Program-made: the position numbers and the translations under genes
Shown: one piece after another, positions 35,665 to 43,139 of the stretch
How the letters are laid out: the number at the start of each line of letters is the position of its first letter
Position numbering within the stretch: the first letter of the stretch is position 1
Notes under the pieces: generated by a model
Told to the model about the DNA's origin: nothing
Databases searched by the model: none
Seen by the model: only the letters and a program-made list of their open reading frames with translations
NCBI GenBank assembly: GCA_903894155.1
Contig: CAITPF010000202.1
Location: 1 to 62,922 of the forward strand
Reading direction: 5' to 3'
DNA from: an uncultured beta proteobacterium
Lineage (GTDB): Bacteria > Pseudomonadota > Gammaproteobacteria > Burkholderiales > Burkholderiaceae_B
DNA length: 62,922 bases

Positions 35665-37326
35665 ATGGTTTGGCAACAGATCTACGATCCGTTTAACAAC
35701 ATGGCCATATCAACGCTGGCGGCTGCCGTTCCGGTCGCCGTCATGTTGATCGGGCTTGGCTTTATGCATCTCAAGGCCCACGTCGCGGCGGGGGCGGGCC
35801 TCGCGGCCGCGATCGCCATCGCGATCATCGGCTTTGGCATGCCCACCGAAATGGCGGCCAAGGCTGCGATTCTCGGCGGGTTGACCGGGTTGATGCCGAT
35901 CGGCTGGATCGTGCTCAACATCATTTTCCTGCACCAGCTGACCGAGAAAAACGGTTCGTTCAAGGTGCTGCAGGATTCCATCGCCGGCATCACCGAAGAC
36001 CGGCGCCTGCAACTGCTGCTGATCTCCTTTGCGTTTGGCGCCTTCTTTGAAGGGGCCGCTGGCTTCGGTACGCCGGTCGCGGTGACCGCAGCGATTCTCA
36101 TCGGGCTGGGCTTCTCTCCCCTGGCCGCGTCGGGGCTGTCGCTGATCGCCAATACCGCGCCTGTCGCCTATGGCGCCCTGGGCACACCGGTGATCACGCT
36201 GGCCAAGGTGCACGGCTACGACCTGATGTCGATCTCGGCCATGATCGGACGGCAATTGCCGTTCTTTTCGTTGCTCGTGCCGTTCTGGCTGATCTGGGCG
36301 TTCGCCGGACGCCGCGGCATGATGCAGATCTGGCCCGCGATCCTCGTCACCGGGGTGTCGTTCGCGGTGCCGCAGTTCCTCGTGTCGAATTTCATCGGGC
36401 CGGAACTCGTGGACGTCATCGCCGCGATGTCGTCGATGATTTGCCTGGTGCTTTTCCTGCGCGTCTGGAAGCCCAAGCAGATCTGGCGCTCGGTGTCGCT
36501 CAAGGGGCACGAGGCCGAAAGCGGCGTGGCGCATGCGCCCGTCGTGGTGCAGCAGCATCCCCGCGCCGATGTCATCCGGGCCTGGACGCCGTGGGTCATT
36601 CTGACCGTGTTCGTGTTCATCTGGGGCTTGCCGGTCGTCAAGGGCTTCTTCAACGACATCTTTGCCCCGGCATTCCCGATGACCGGCCTTCACATGATGA
36701 TCGAAAAGGTCGCGCCTGTCGTGTCCAAACCGACCAAGGAAGGCGCGGTCTACGTCTTCAGCCTGCTGTCGGCAACCGGCACGGGCATCCTGTTCGCAGC
36801 GATCGTGGGGGGCTTCACGATGAAATACAGCGTGGGGCGCCTGGTCACCGAGTATGGGCGCACGATCTGGCTGGTGCGCTACTCGCTGCTGACCATCACG
36901 CTGATGCTCGGCCTGGGAACGCTCACGCGCTATTCGGGGCTGGACACGACGCTCGGACTGGCGTTCGCGACTTCCGGGATGTTCTACCCGTTCTTCGGAA
37001 CGCTGATGGGCTGGCTCGGCGTTGCGCTGACCGGATCGGATACAGCGTCCAACGTGCTGTTCGGGGGTATGCAGAAGGTGGCAGCCGAGCAGCTTGGCCT
37101 GAGCCCGAACCTGATGGGCGCGGCCAACAGTTCGGGTGGCGTGATGGGCAAGATGATCGATGCGCAGTCCATTGTGGTCGCATCGACCGCGACGCGCTGG
37201 TTCAATCACGAGGGTGATATCCTGCGCTACGTGTTTTTCCACTCCGTCGCACTGGCGTGCCTGGTCGGCATCTTCGTGACCTTGCAAGCCTACGTGTTCC
37301 CGTTTACTTTGATGGTCATCCACTAG
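35665..37326 (+). CDS. lldP: L-lactate permease family transporter
   Basis: This encodes 553 residues from the ATG at 35665, with CAGGAGG upstream; an ATG at 35647 has none. It has twelve or more hydrophobic segments. Family motifs include FGAFFEGAAGFGTPVAVTAAIL, NTAPVAYGALGTPVITLAKVHG and the C-terminal LTGSDTASNVLFGGMQKVAAEQLGL with NSSGGVMGKMIDAQSIVVA. It is a lactate/glycolate:proton symporter of the inner membrane. It lies 30 bp after the lactate dehydrogenase gene and 8 bp before the CidA/LrgA-like gene. Confidence 0.94.
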   Translation: MVWQQIYDPFNNMAISTLAAAVPVAVMLIGLGFMHLKAHVAAGAGLAAAIAIAIIGFGMPTEMAAKAAILGGLTGLMPIGWIVLNIIFLHQLTEKNGSFKVLQDSIAGITEDRRLQLLLISFAFGAFFEGAAGFGTPVAVTAAILIGLGFSPLAASGLSLIANTAPVAYGALGTPVITLAKVHGYDLMSISAMIGRQLPFFSLLVPFWLIWAFAGRRGMMQIWPAILVTGVSFAVPQFLVSNFIGPELVDVIAAMSSMICLVLFLRVWKPKQIWRSVSLKGHEAESGVAHAPVVVQQHPRADVIRAWTPWVILTVFVFIWGLPVVKGFFNDIFAPAFPMTGLHMMIEKVAPVVSKPTKEGAVYVFSLLSATGTGILFAAIVGGFTMKYSVGRLVTEYGRTIWLVRYSLLTITLMLGLGTLTRYSGLDTTLGLAFATSGMFYPFFGTLMGWLGVALTGSDTASNVLFGGMQKVAAEQLGLSPNLMGAANSSGGVMGKMIDAQSIVVASTATRWFNHEGDILRYVFFHSVALACLVGIFVTLQAYVFPFTLMVIH

Positions 37327-37334
37327 GGGGCACC

Positions 37335-37685
37335 ATGATCGCAGGGCTCGTCCAGATTCTATTTTTTCAGGGGCTGGGCGAGCTGGCTTCAAAGTTTTTG
37401 CTGCCCTCGCTTCCGGGGCCGGTGATTGGTCTCATGCTGCTGCTGGGATGGCTGCTGATCGGGCGCCGGCCAGTCAACGCAGCGCTGGCGCTGGTCGCGG
37501 ATTCCTTCGCGCGTTACCTCGGGGTGCTGTTCGTGCCGGCGGCCGTGGGGGTCGTGCTGTTCCTGCCGCAGTTACGCACGCACGCCGTCGCGCTGGCGTG
37601 TGCTCTGGTCGCAAGCGTCATCCTGACCATCGGCTGCAGCGCCCTGGTGCTCAAGGTGATGACGCGGGATGACGGCGATGAATAA
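37335..37685 (+). CDS. CidA/LrgA-family membrane protein
   Basis: This encodes 116 residues from the ATG at 37335, with AGGGGG upstream; the open frame begins inside lldP. Four membrane helices are visible. The family motif is LPSLPGPVIGLMLLLGWLL near residue 25, followed by FVPAAVGVVLFLPQL. Originally described as holin-like, LrgA/CidA with LrgB also acts in pyruvate transport in some Firmicutes. Its place right after lldP supports a carboxylate transport role here. It overlaps the lrgB start. Confidence 0.9.
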   Translation: MIAGLVQILFFQGLGELASKFLLPSLPGPVIGLMLLLGWLLIGRRPVNAALALVADSFARYLGVLFVPAAVGVVLFLPQLRTHAVALACALVASVILTIGCSALVLKVMTRDDGDE

Positions 37686-38403
37686 CTCCTACTCGATCGC
37701 CGAGATATGGGTCTACCTGTCGGGCAGTCCCCTGCTGGCGCTCTTCATCACACTCGCGGGGTATCAGGTCGGGCTCACGATCTACGAGAAGTCAGGCCAG
37801 AACCCGTTCGCCAATCCGGTCGCGATCGCCGTGCTGATCGTCGTAAGCTTTATTTCCGCGATCGATATGCCCTACGCCACCTATTTTCAGGGTGCGCAGT
37901 TTGTGCATTTTTTGCTGGGATCCGCCATCGTGTCGCTGGCTATCCCCATTTACCGCGGGTACGCCAAGCTGAAAATGCGTGCGCTGCCGCTCGTGCTTGC
38001 CGTCATGACGGGCGGGCTGGTGTCGATCGTCAGCGCGGTCGGCATCGCCACCTGGCTGGGTGCCGACCAGGCGATGGTCGCTGCGCTATTTGCGAAGTCG
38101 GTGACCGCGCCGATCGCCATGGGGATCGCCGAACGCATCGGCGCCTCGCCCACCTTAACCGCGATCTTCGCGGTCATGACCGGGATTCTGGGCGCGATCC
38201 TCGCGCGCTATATCCTGGATTTGCTGCGGATACGCGCATGGTGGCAACGCGGCTTCGCGCTAGGCGTCGCCTCGCACGGAATCGGCGTTTCGCGCGCCTT
38301 CAGCCTCAATGTCGAGGCGGGTGCCTACGCGAGCCTGGCCATGGGACTGCACGGCATCATCGGTGCCGTGTTCATCCCGTGGATTTACCGGTTGTGGGTG
38401 TAA
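37669..38403 (+). CDS. LrgB-family membrane protein
   Basis: This encodes 244 residues from the ATG at 37669, with 37678 as an alternative; both lie inside the end of the CidA/LrgA-like gene, so translation is coupled. There are seven or eight membrane helices. Family motifs are LFAKSVTAPIAMGIAERIG near residue 145, AVMTGILGAILARYIL and GVASHGIGVSRAFSLNVEAGAYASLAMG. It forms a pair with the preceding gene. The pair ends the lactate operon and may move pyruvate or lactate. Confidence 0.9.
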   Translation: MTAMNNSYSIAEIWVYLSGSPLLALFITLAGYQVGLTIYEKSGQNPFANPVAIAVLIVVSFISAIDMPYATYFQGAQFVHFLLGSAIVSLAIPIYRGYAKLKMRALPLVLAVMTGGLVSIVSAVGIATWLGADQAMVAALFAKSVTAPIAMGIAERIGASPTLTAIFAVMTGILGAILARYILDLLRIRAWWQRGFALGVASHGIGVSRAFSLNVEAGAYASLAMGLHGIIGAVFIPWIYRLWV

Positions 38404-38433
38404 TGCTGACAGGGCACTGGCGTTTCGCTTCCA

Positions 38434-38453
38434 CCCCGCCCTGAACGGCGGGG
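38434..38453. terminator. GC-rich hairpin after lrgB
   Basis: CCCCGCC-N6-GGCGGGG lies 30 bp after the lrgB stop, followed by CTTGTTG. The U-tract is weak, so termination is possible but not certain. The stretch up to 38507 holds nothing else recognised. Confidence 0.5.
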
Positions 38454-38507
38454 CTTGTTGCGCACCTGGTCTATGCCGCGCCGCGCCCTACAGGACGCGG
38501 CACAACC

Positions 38508-38852
38508 TTAACGAACGCCGTGCAGCTCGACGTCGAACACCAGCGTTGCGTTCGGCGGAATGGCGCCGCCTGCACCGCGCGCGCCGTAGCCCATTTCCGA
38601 CGGAATGATCAGCGTGCGCTTGCCGCCGACCTTCATGCCGGCGACACCCTCGTCCCAGCCGCGGATCACATGCCCTGCGCCAAGCGGGAAGTCAAAGAGC
38701 TGTCCGCGATCGACGGAACTGTCGAATTTCTGACCCTTGAGGTCTGCGGCCGCAGGGTTGTGCAGCCAGCCGGTGTAGTGCACCGAAACGTGTGTGCCGG
38801 GCGTGGCCTCGGCGCCGGTGCCTTCGACTGTGTCAATTTTTTGCAAGCTCAT
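38508..38852 (-). CDS. FKBP-type peptidyl-prolyl cis-trans isomerase
   Basis: This encodes 114 residues, a single small FKBP domain without signal peptide. Motifs are [79 protein letters not shown]. The residues that form the FK506 pocket are present. It is a cytoplasmic folding catalyst. The ATG at 38852 is chosen over a TTG at 38873. It is convergent with lrgB. Confidence 0.93.
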   Translation of the reverse strand: MSLQKIDTVEGTGAEATPGTHVSVHYTGWLHNPAAADLKGQKFDSSVDRGQLFDFPLGAGHVIRGWDEGVAGMKVGGKRTLIIPSEMGYGARGAGGAIPPNATLVFDVELHGVR

Positions 38853-39024
38853 GCCGGAATGCTCCGCGATCAATGGTTTGGGAAAGGGCAGCCAGTATAT
38901 TCCAGCCCTGATAATTCGGTCCCGCTGATCCAGTCCCGACAGGTTGGCTCGTGCGTGTCGGCCTCAAGCGCGACGGTGCCCGGTTTTATGACCGGGTGCA
39001 GTGGTCGGCGGCACCGTGGCAGCT

Positions 39025-39990
39025 TCACTCGTTTTTGAGCTTGCCCGCCGCCGCCAGCCGGGCCGCGATCACGTCTTCCTTGCGCAGCAGTGCCGTGAAC
39101 GCATCGGCCGGGCCGGGCCGCGCGACGCTGCCGATATTGAGCAGCTCCTTTCTGACGTTTTCCTCTGCGAGCGCTTTGTTCAGCGCCGTATTGATCGCTG
39201 CGATCACAGGGGCTGGCGTGCCCGCCGGTGCGAGGATCCCGGCGATGGTGCTGACATCCAGCGCGGGCAGGCCCAGATCTGCGGATCCTGGCACGTCGGG
39301 CAGCAGGGGATCGCGCTGGTTGGACATGACTGCGAGGGCGCGCAGGCGGCCGGCCTTCACATGGGTGTACGAGCTCGACAGCTGGTCGACCATCGCTTCG
39401 ATTTGCCCGCCCAACAGGTCGATCGTGGCCGGGCCCGAGCCTTTGTAGGTGATGATGTTGAAGTCGAGTCCCGCGACGTCCTGCAACACCAGGATCGCCA
39501 CGTGGTTGGTGGTTCCGATGCTGGAGTTGCCCATCGTGACCTTGCCGGGGTTGGCTTTGGCGTAGGCCAACAGGTCGGCGAAAGTGCCGAAGCGCTTGTT
39601 GTCCGACCGAACAACGAGTGCCAGTGAGGTCGAGGAGATGATGCCCGCGCTCACGAAGCTGTCGAGCGAATAGCTGGTCGTCATCATGCGGGGCGTGACC
39701 ACAATGGCGTTGGGCGTCGAGACAAGCAGTGTGGAGCCGTCGGGCTCGGCGCGCGCCACCTCGGTCGTGCCGATCACCCCGCCCGCGCCGACCTTGTTCT
39801 GGACGACGACGGTGCGGCCCAGGTGCTGCATCATGGCGGGCGCGATGATGCGGGCGATGAGATCCAGGTTGCCGCCGGCGGCGAAGGGCACGATCAGCAC
39901 CACGGGTTTGGCGGCTAGCTGTGCCGGTGCCACCGATGGGATCAGAAGGGCGGCAAGCGCCGCGACAAAAGCGGATAGAACCTTGAGCAT
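39025..39990 (-). CDS. Bug/TctC-family periplasmic solute receptor
   Basis: This encodes 321 residues from the ATG at 39990, with GGGGGA upstream. The signal peptide is LKVLSAFVAALAALLIPSVAPAQ. The family start is KPVVLIVPFAAGGNLDLIARIIAP, with QNKVGAGGVIGTTEVARAEPDG and ITYKGSGPATIDLLGGQIEAMVD. It is the second of two receptors read away from the MarR gene, so it probably belongs with the catabolic operon on the other side. No TctAB permease is present. Confidence 0.92.
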   Translation of the reverse strand: MLKVLSAFVAALAALLIPSVAPAQLAAKPVVLIVPFAAGGNLDLIARIIAPAMMQHLGRTVVVQNKVGAGGVIGTTEVARAEPDGSTLLVSTPNAIVVTPRMMTTSYSLDSFVSAGIISSTSLALVVRSDNKRFGTFADLLAYAKANPGKVTMGNSSIGTTNHVAILVLQDVAGLDFNIITYKGSGPATIDLLGGQIEAMVDQLSSSYTHVKAGRLRALAVMSNQRDPLLPDVPGSADLGLPALDVSTIAGILAPAGTPAPVIAAINTALNKALAEENVRKELLNIGSVARPGPADAFTALLRKEDVIAARLAAAGKLKNE

Positions 39991-40040
39991 GATGTCCCCC
40001 AACCTGTCGCCTTGGGCGACGATTTTTCTGTAAGCCTAGA

Positions 40041-41003
40041 CTACTGAATCGAAAGGCCTTTGGCAATTCGACCGAACTTTTCGCGTTCGGATCGCACGAA
40101 CGCCTCGAACTCGGCCGTGGGCATGCCGCTTGGGACCGCCCCCTGGTCTTCAAGCGCGCGGCGCACTTCCGGAATGCTGAGCACTTTGGCAACATCCAGT
40201 TGCAATTCTTTTACGATCGGCTCCGGCGTCGCGGCCGGCACGAAGATGCCGAACCATTGCGTGAGGTCGAACCCCGCAAGGCCGGGCGTGCGCCCAAGCG
40301 GCGGGATTTCGGGCGCGGCAGGCGACTCGCCCGGCGACGAAAGCCCGAGCGCGCGCACGTTGCCAGCCCGGACATGCGGCAGCCCGGCGGGTAAGCCGGC
40401 GAAACCAATATCGACTTCGCCCGCGATCAATGCAGTGATTGAAGGTGCGACGCCTTTGTAGGGAACATGCGTCATGCGCACGCCCGCGAGTTGCTCGAAA
40501 AGGACTGCGGCCAGGTGCTGCGGCGTGCCCTGGCCCGACGAGGCATAGGTCACCTTGTCCGGATTCTGACGCGCGAAGGCGACAAGCTCGGCCGCCGTGG
40601 TGTAGGGCTGCTTCGGATTGGCGAGCAGCACGAATGGCAGGCGCACGGCCAGCGTCACCGGCCGCAGGTCCTTATCCGGGTCGTACTGCATGTTGACCAT
40701 GATGAACTGGTTGATGACGACTTCGGCAGTCGCCGACATCATCACCGTGAGCCCGTCGGGATTCGATCGCGCGACGAATGCCGCGCCGATCGAACCGCTG
40801 CCGCCCGCCTTGTTCGACACGACGACGGGCTGGCCCCAGAGCTCGGAAAGGTGTTTGCCGACAAGCCGTGCGACGGGATCGACCCCGGCGCCCGCAGGGT
40901 AGGGAACCACGAGCGTCACGGGTTTGTCAGGCCAGGCAGCCGTTTGGGCTTCTGTGCAGGCTGCGAAGGCGAGCAGGACGAGGGTCAGGATGGTCTTGAG
41001 CAT
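40041..41003 (-). CDS. Bug/TctC-family periplasmic solute receptor
   Basis: This encodes 320 residues from the ATG at 41003, which has GGAGAT upstream; a longer frame to 41141 lacks a ribosome site. The signal peptide is MLKTILTLVLLAFAACTEAQ. Family motifs are DKPVTLVVPYPAGAGVDPVARLVG, VSNKAGGSGSIGAAFVA, THVPYKGVAPSITALIAGEVDIGFAG. The Cys in FAACTEAQ is a possible lipobox but lies in a normal cleavage context. It is divergent from the MarR gene, with 234 bp between, and 50 bp ahead of the next Bug gene. Confidence 0.92.
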   Translation of the reverse strand: MLKTILTLVLLAFAACTEAQTAAWPDKPVTLVVPYPAGAGVDPVARLVGKHLSELWGQPVVVSNKAGGSGSIGAAFVARSNPDGLTVMMSATAEVVINQFIMVNMQYDPDKDLRPVTLAVRLPFVLLANPKQPYTTAAELVAFARQNPDKVTYASSGQGTPQHLAAVLFEQLAGVRMTHVPYKGVAPSITALIAGEVDIGFAGLPAGLPHVRAGNVRALGLSSPGESPAAPEIPPLGRTPGLAGFDLTQWFGIFVPAATPEPIVKELQLDVAKVLSIPEVRRALEDQGAVPSGMPTAEFEAFVRSEREKFGRIAKGLSIQ

Positions 41004-41160
41004 GGTCGGGATCTCCATGTCGCGCAGTCGCAAGGCGAGTTGCGCGAAAGTGCGGCGGCGCGAATCGGCCGGTCGGCGCTTGTTCGAGAAGTTGAGTGTA
41101 AGGCGTGATCGCTGACGCGAGGGTTTTCCCGCCACGATCACAGGAGTGTGGGGAATTCAC

Positions 41161-41190
41161 TTGACACCGCACGAACGGCAATGTGAGAAT
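41161..41190 (+). promoter_or_regulatory. probable promoter of the marR-led operon
   Basis: TTGACA at 41161-41166 and GAGAAT at 41185-41190 are separated by 18 bp. The operator-like inverted repeat begins 2 bp downstream, over the expected start of transcription. Confidence 0.55.
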
Positions 41191-41191
41191 C

Positions 41192-41213
41192 AATCGTCAG
41201 TACACGAACGATT
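41192..41213. promoter_or_regulatory. operator-like inverted repeat upstream of marR
   Basis: AATCGT-N10-ACGATT is a perfect 6-bp inverted repeat with 16 bp between centres, the spacing expected for a MarR dimer. The direct repeat CACGAACG occurs at 41170 and 41203, one copy inside the inverted repeat. The region could control both divergent transcription units. Confidence 0.6.
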
Positions 41214-41237
41214 AACGTAAACCCGCGGGAGAACCGC

Positions 41238-41780
41238 TTGGCCCAACGCAGCGCCCTACGAACACCCTCGCGCACCGGCGTCGTCGCCAGTCCGTTGCCG
41301 CGCGGGCCGGGCTACACGATCTGGGATCGCCCCGGGTACCTGGTGCGCCGCCTGCACCAGATCCACGTGGGCCTGTTCCTGCGCCATGTGGCGCATGGGC
41401 AGGTGACGCCCGTGCAATACGGACTGCTCAGCATCCTGGTCAACCGGCCGGGCATCGACCAGTCGATGATTTGCGAAGAGCTCGGCCTGGATCGCGCGAA
41501 CGTGGCCGACATTCTCAAGCGGCTCGAGTCGCGCAACCTGGTTTCACGCGTGATCGATCCCGAAAATCGCCGGCGCAAACTCTGCCTGGCGACGCCGCTC
41601 GGCCAGGATTTCGTCACACGCTACCGCGCCGATATGCAGCGATCCCAGAAGCAACTGCTCAGCCCGCTCTCGACCGATGAGCAGGCCGTCTTCATGGAAC
41701 TGCTCGCACGGCTGGTCCAGGGCAACAACGAGGGTAGCCGCACCGCGCTCAGGCCCGGTGGCGAGCAACTCGACATCTAG
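41238..41780 (+). CDS. MarR-family transcriptional regulator
   Basis: This encodes 180 residues starting at a TTG at 41238 with GGGAGA upstream. The winged helix-turn-helix is at about residues 60-130: TPVQYGLLSILVNRPGIDQSMICEELGLDRANVADILKRLESRNLVSRVIDPENRRRKLCLATPLG, read here in pieces of the usual MarR pattern. The C-terminal helix forms the dimer. It heads a rightward operon of ring-reducing, ring-opening and molybdenum hydroxylase genes and diverges from two Bug receptors. Its ligand is probably the pathway substrate or a product. Confidence 0.9.
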   Translation: MAQRSALRTPSRTGVVASPLPRGPGYTIWDRPGYLVRRLHQIHVGLFLRHVAHGQVTPVQYGLLSILVNRPGIDQSMICEELGLDRANVADILKRLESRNLVSRVIDPENRRRKLCLATPLGQDFVTRYRADMQRSQKQLLSPLSTDEQAVFMELLARLVQGNNEGSRTALRPGGEQLDI

Positions 41781-41818
41781 AAGTTTTTGCGCGGGATTCC
41801 CGCATCCGGAGGCAAGGC

Positions 41819-43135
41819 ATGGCTGATCTATCCCTCGACTTCTGTGGCGTGAAGTTCAAGCACCCGATCGTGATCGCGTCGCTTGAAACGACCAACAGCC
41901 CCGAGGTCATCCGCGAATGTGTCGATGCGGGCGCCGCCGGCATGATCATCAAGACGCTGACCGACATCGAGGATATGGCGCGTCTCACCCAGAACTCGAA
42001 GTACGCGATCCTCAATGAAAAGAACGAGCTGATCCGCGGCAAGGTCAACAAGAATTTCGTCTTTTACAGCCGCTCGGGCTACTCCAGCACGCCGCTCAAG
42101 GAGTGGATCCCGCACCTGACCGAGCTGAACAAGTATGCGCAGGGGCACGGTTCGCACCTGATCGGTAGCGCCGGCGGCAAGACGGTGCAGAGCTGGGTCG
42201 ATATCTGCCGCACGATCGAGGATTGCGGCCTGCCGATGGTCGAGCTCAACTTCGGCTGCCCGCACCCGGCGATGATGCCCGGCGTGCATGGCGGCTCGAT
42301 GATCGGGCAGGATCCGGAGGTCGCAGCCGAAGTGACGGCGCGCGTGTGCGAGGCGGTGGGCATCCCGGTCATCATCAAGCTCACGCCGGATCAGTCCCGC
42401 GTGGTTGAGGTGGCGCGTGCCGTCAGGGATGCGGGCGCGGCTGGCGTGACGGCAACCAACCGCTATACCGGGTTCTCGGTCGACATCGAGACCGGGATGC
42501 CGCGCCTGGGTGGCCCGGCCGGGATCGGCGGGGTGTGGGCCAAGGCGCTTTCGTTGCGCTGGGTCCACCGCATCTATAACGAGCTTGGCATGCCGATCAC
42601 GGGCTCCAACGGCATCTACGATCACCGTGACATCGTCGAATTCATCATGACAGGCGCGCCGCTGGTCCAGGTGGGTTCGGTGCTGATGCTCAAGGGAATC
42701 AAGTACCTGCCCCACATGATCACGGGCCTGAACGAGTTCATGGACACGCACGGTTACCCGGATGTCGCATCCATGACGGGAATCGCTTCGCGAAACGCCG
42801 TCAAAGATTACGGCGAGCAGTTCCGCAAGCCGCGCATGCACAGCGAAATTGCGGCCGACGCCTGCAAGAACCCGAGCTGCACGATTTGCATCCAGACCTG
42901 TTTCTACGATGCCCTGGCGCAGGGCGACGGCAGCGTGGAATCGATCCACGCGAACTGCATCGGCTGCGAAATGTGCACCCAGACCTGTCCGTTCGACGCG
43001 ACCAGCATGCATACGACGACCGAGGCGCAGCGTGCGCAGAAGACGTTTTTCCAGATTACCGACGGCGTCTTCGAGCACGGCAAATTCGACAAGGACTTCG
43101 ACCGCGGGATCAAACTGTCGAAGGTGAAGGGCTAA
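41819..43135 (+). CDS. PreA-like dihydropyrimidine dehydrogenase/dihydroorotate dehydrogenase-fold reductase with Fe-S domain
   Basis: This encodes 438 residues. Residues 1-330 form the FMN-binding DHOD barrel: LDFCGVKFKHPIVIAS, MVELNFGCPHPAMMPGVHGGSMIGQ with the catalytic Cys region, PVIIKLTPDQSRVVEVA, TGSNGIYDHRDIVEFIMTGAPLVQVGS. The C-terminal ferredoxin domain has one canonical motif (CIGCEMCTQTCPF) and one unusual one (CKNPSCTICIQTCFY). PreA normally works with the NADH-oxidising PreT subunit, but no preT is present. It probably reduces a C=C bond in a ring lactam or pyrimidine. It is 38 bp after marR and 4 bp before hyuA. Confidence 0.88.
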   Translation: MADLSLDFCGVKFKHPIVIASLETTNSPEVIRECVDAGAAGMIIKTLTDIEDMARLTQNSKYAILNEKNELIRGKVNKNFVFYSRSGYSSTPLKEWIPHLTELNKYAQGHGSHLIGSAGGKTVQSWVDICRTIEDCGLPMVELNFGCPHPAMMPGVHGGSMIGQDPEVAAEVTARVCEAVGIPVIIKLTPDQSRVVEVARAVRDAGAAGVTATNRYTGFSVDIETGMPRLGGPAGIGGVWAKALSLRWVHRIYNELGMPITGSNGIYDHRDIVEFIMTGAPLVQVGSVLMLKGIKYLPHMITGLNEFMDTHGYPDVASMTGIASRNAVKDYGEQFRKPRMHSEIAADACKNPSCTICIQTCFYDALAQGDGSVESIHANCIGCEMCTQTCPFDATSMHTTTEAQRAQKTFFQITDGVFEHGKFDKDFDRGIKLSKVKG

Positions 43136-43139
43136 CCCC

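Noticed and set aside
35710-37392. 560-codon open frame antisense to lldP
   Set aside because: It mirrors the codon structure of a clear permease gene, is rich in His/Arg/Asp/Gln and shows no family pattern.
37335-38403. Holin/antiholin lysis cassette
   Set aside because: No endolysin gene is present and the context is lactate transport, so transport is the better reading.
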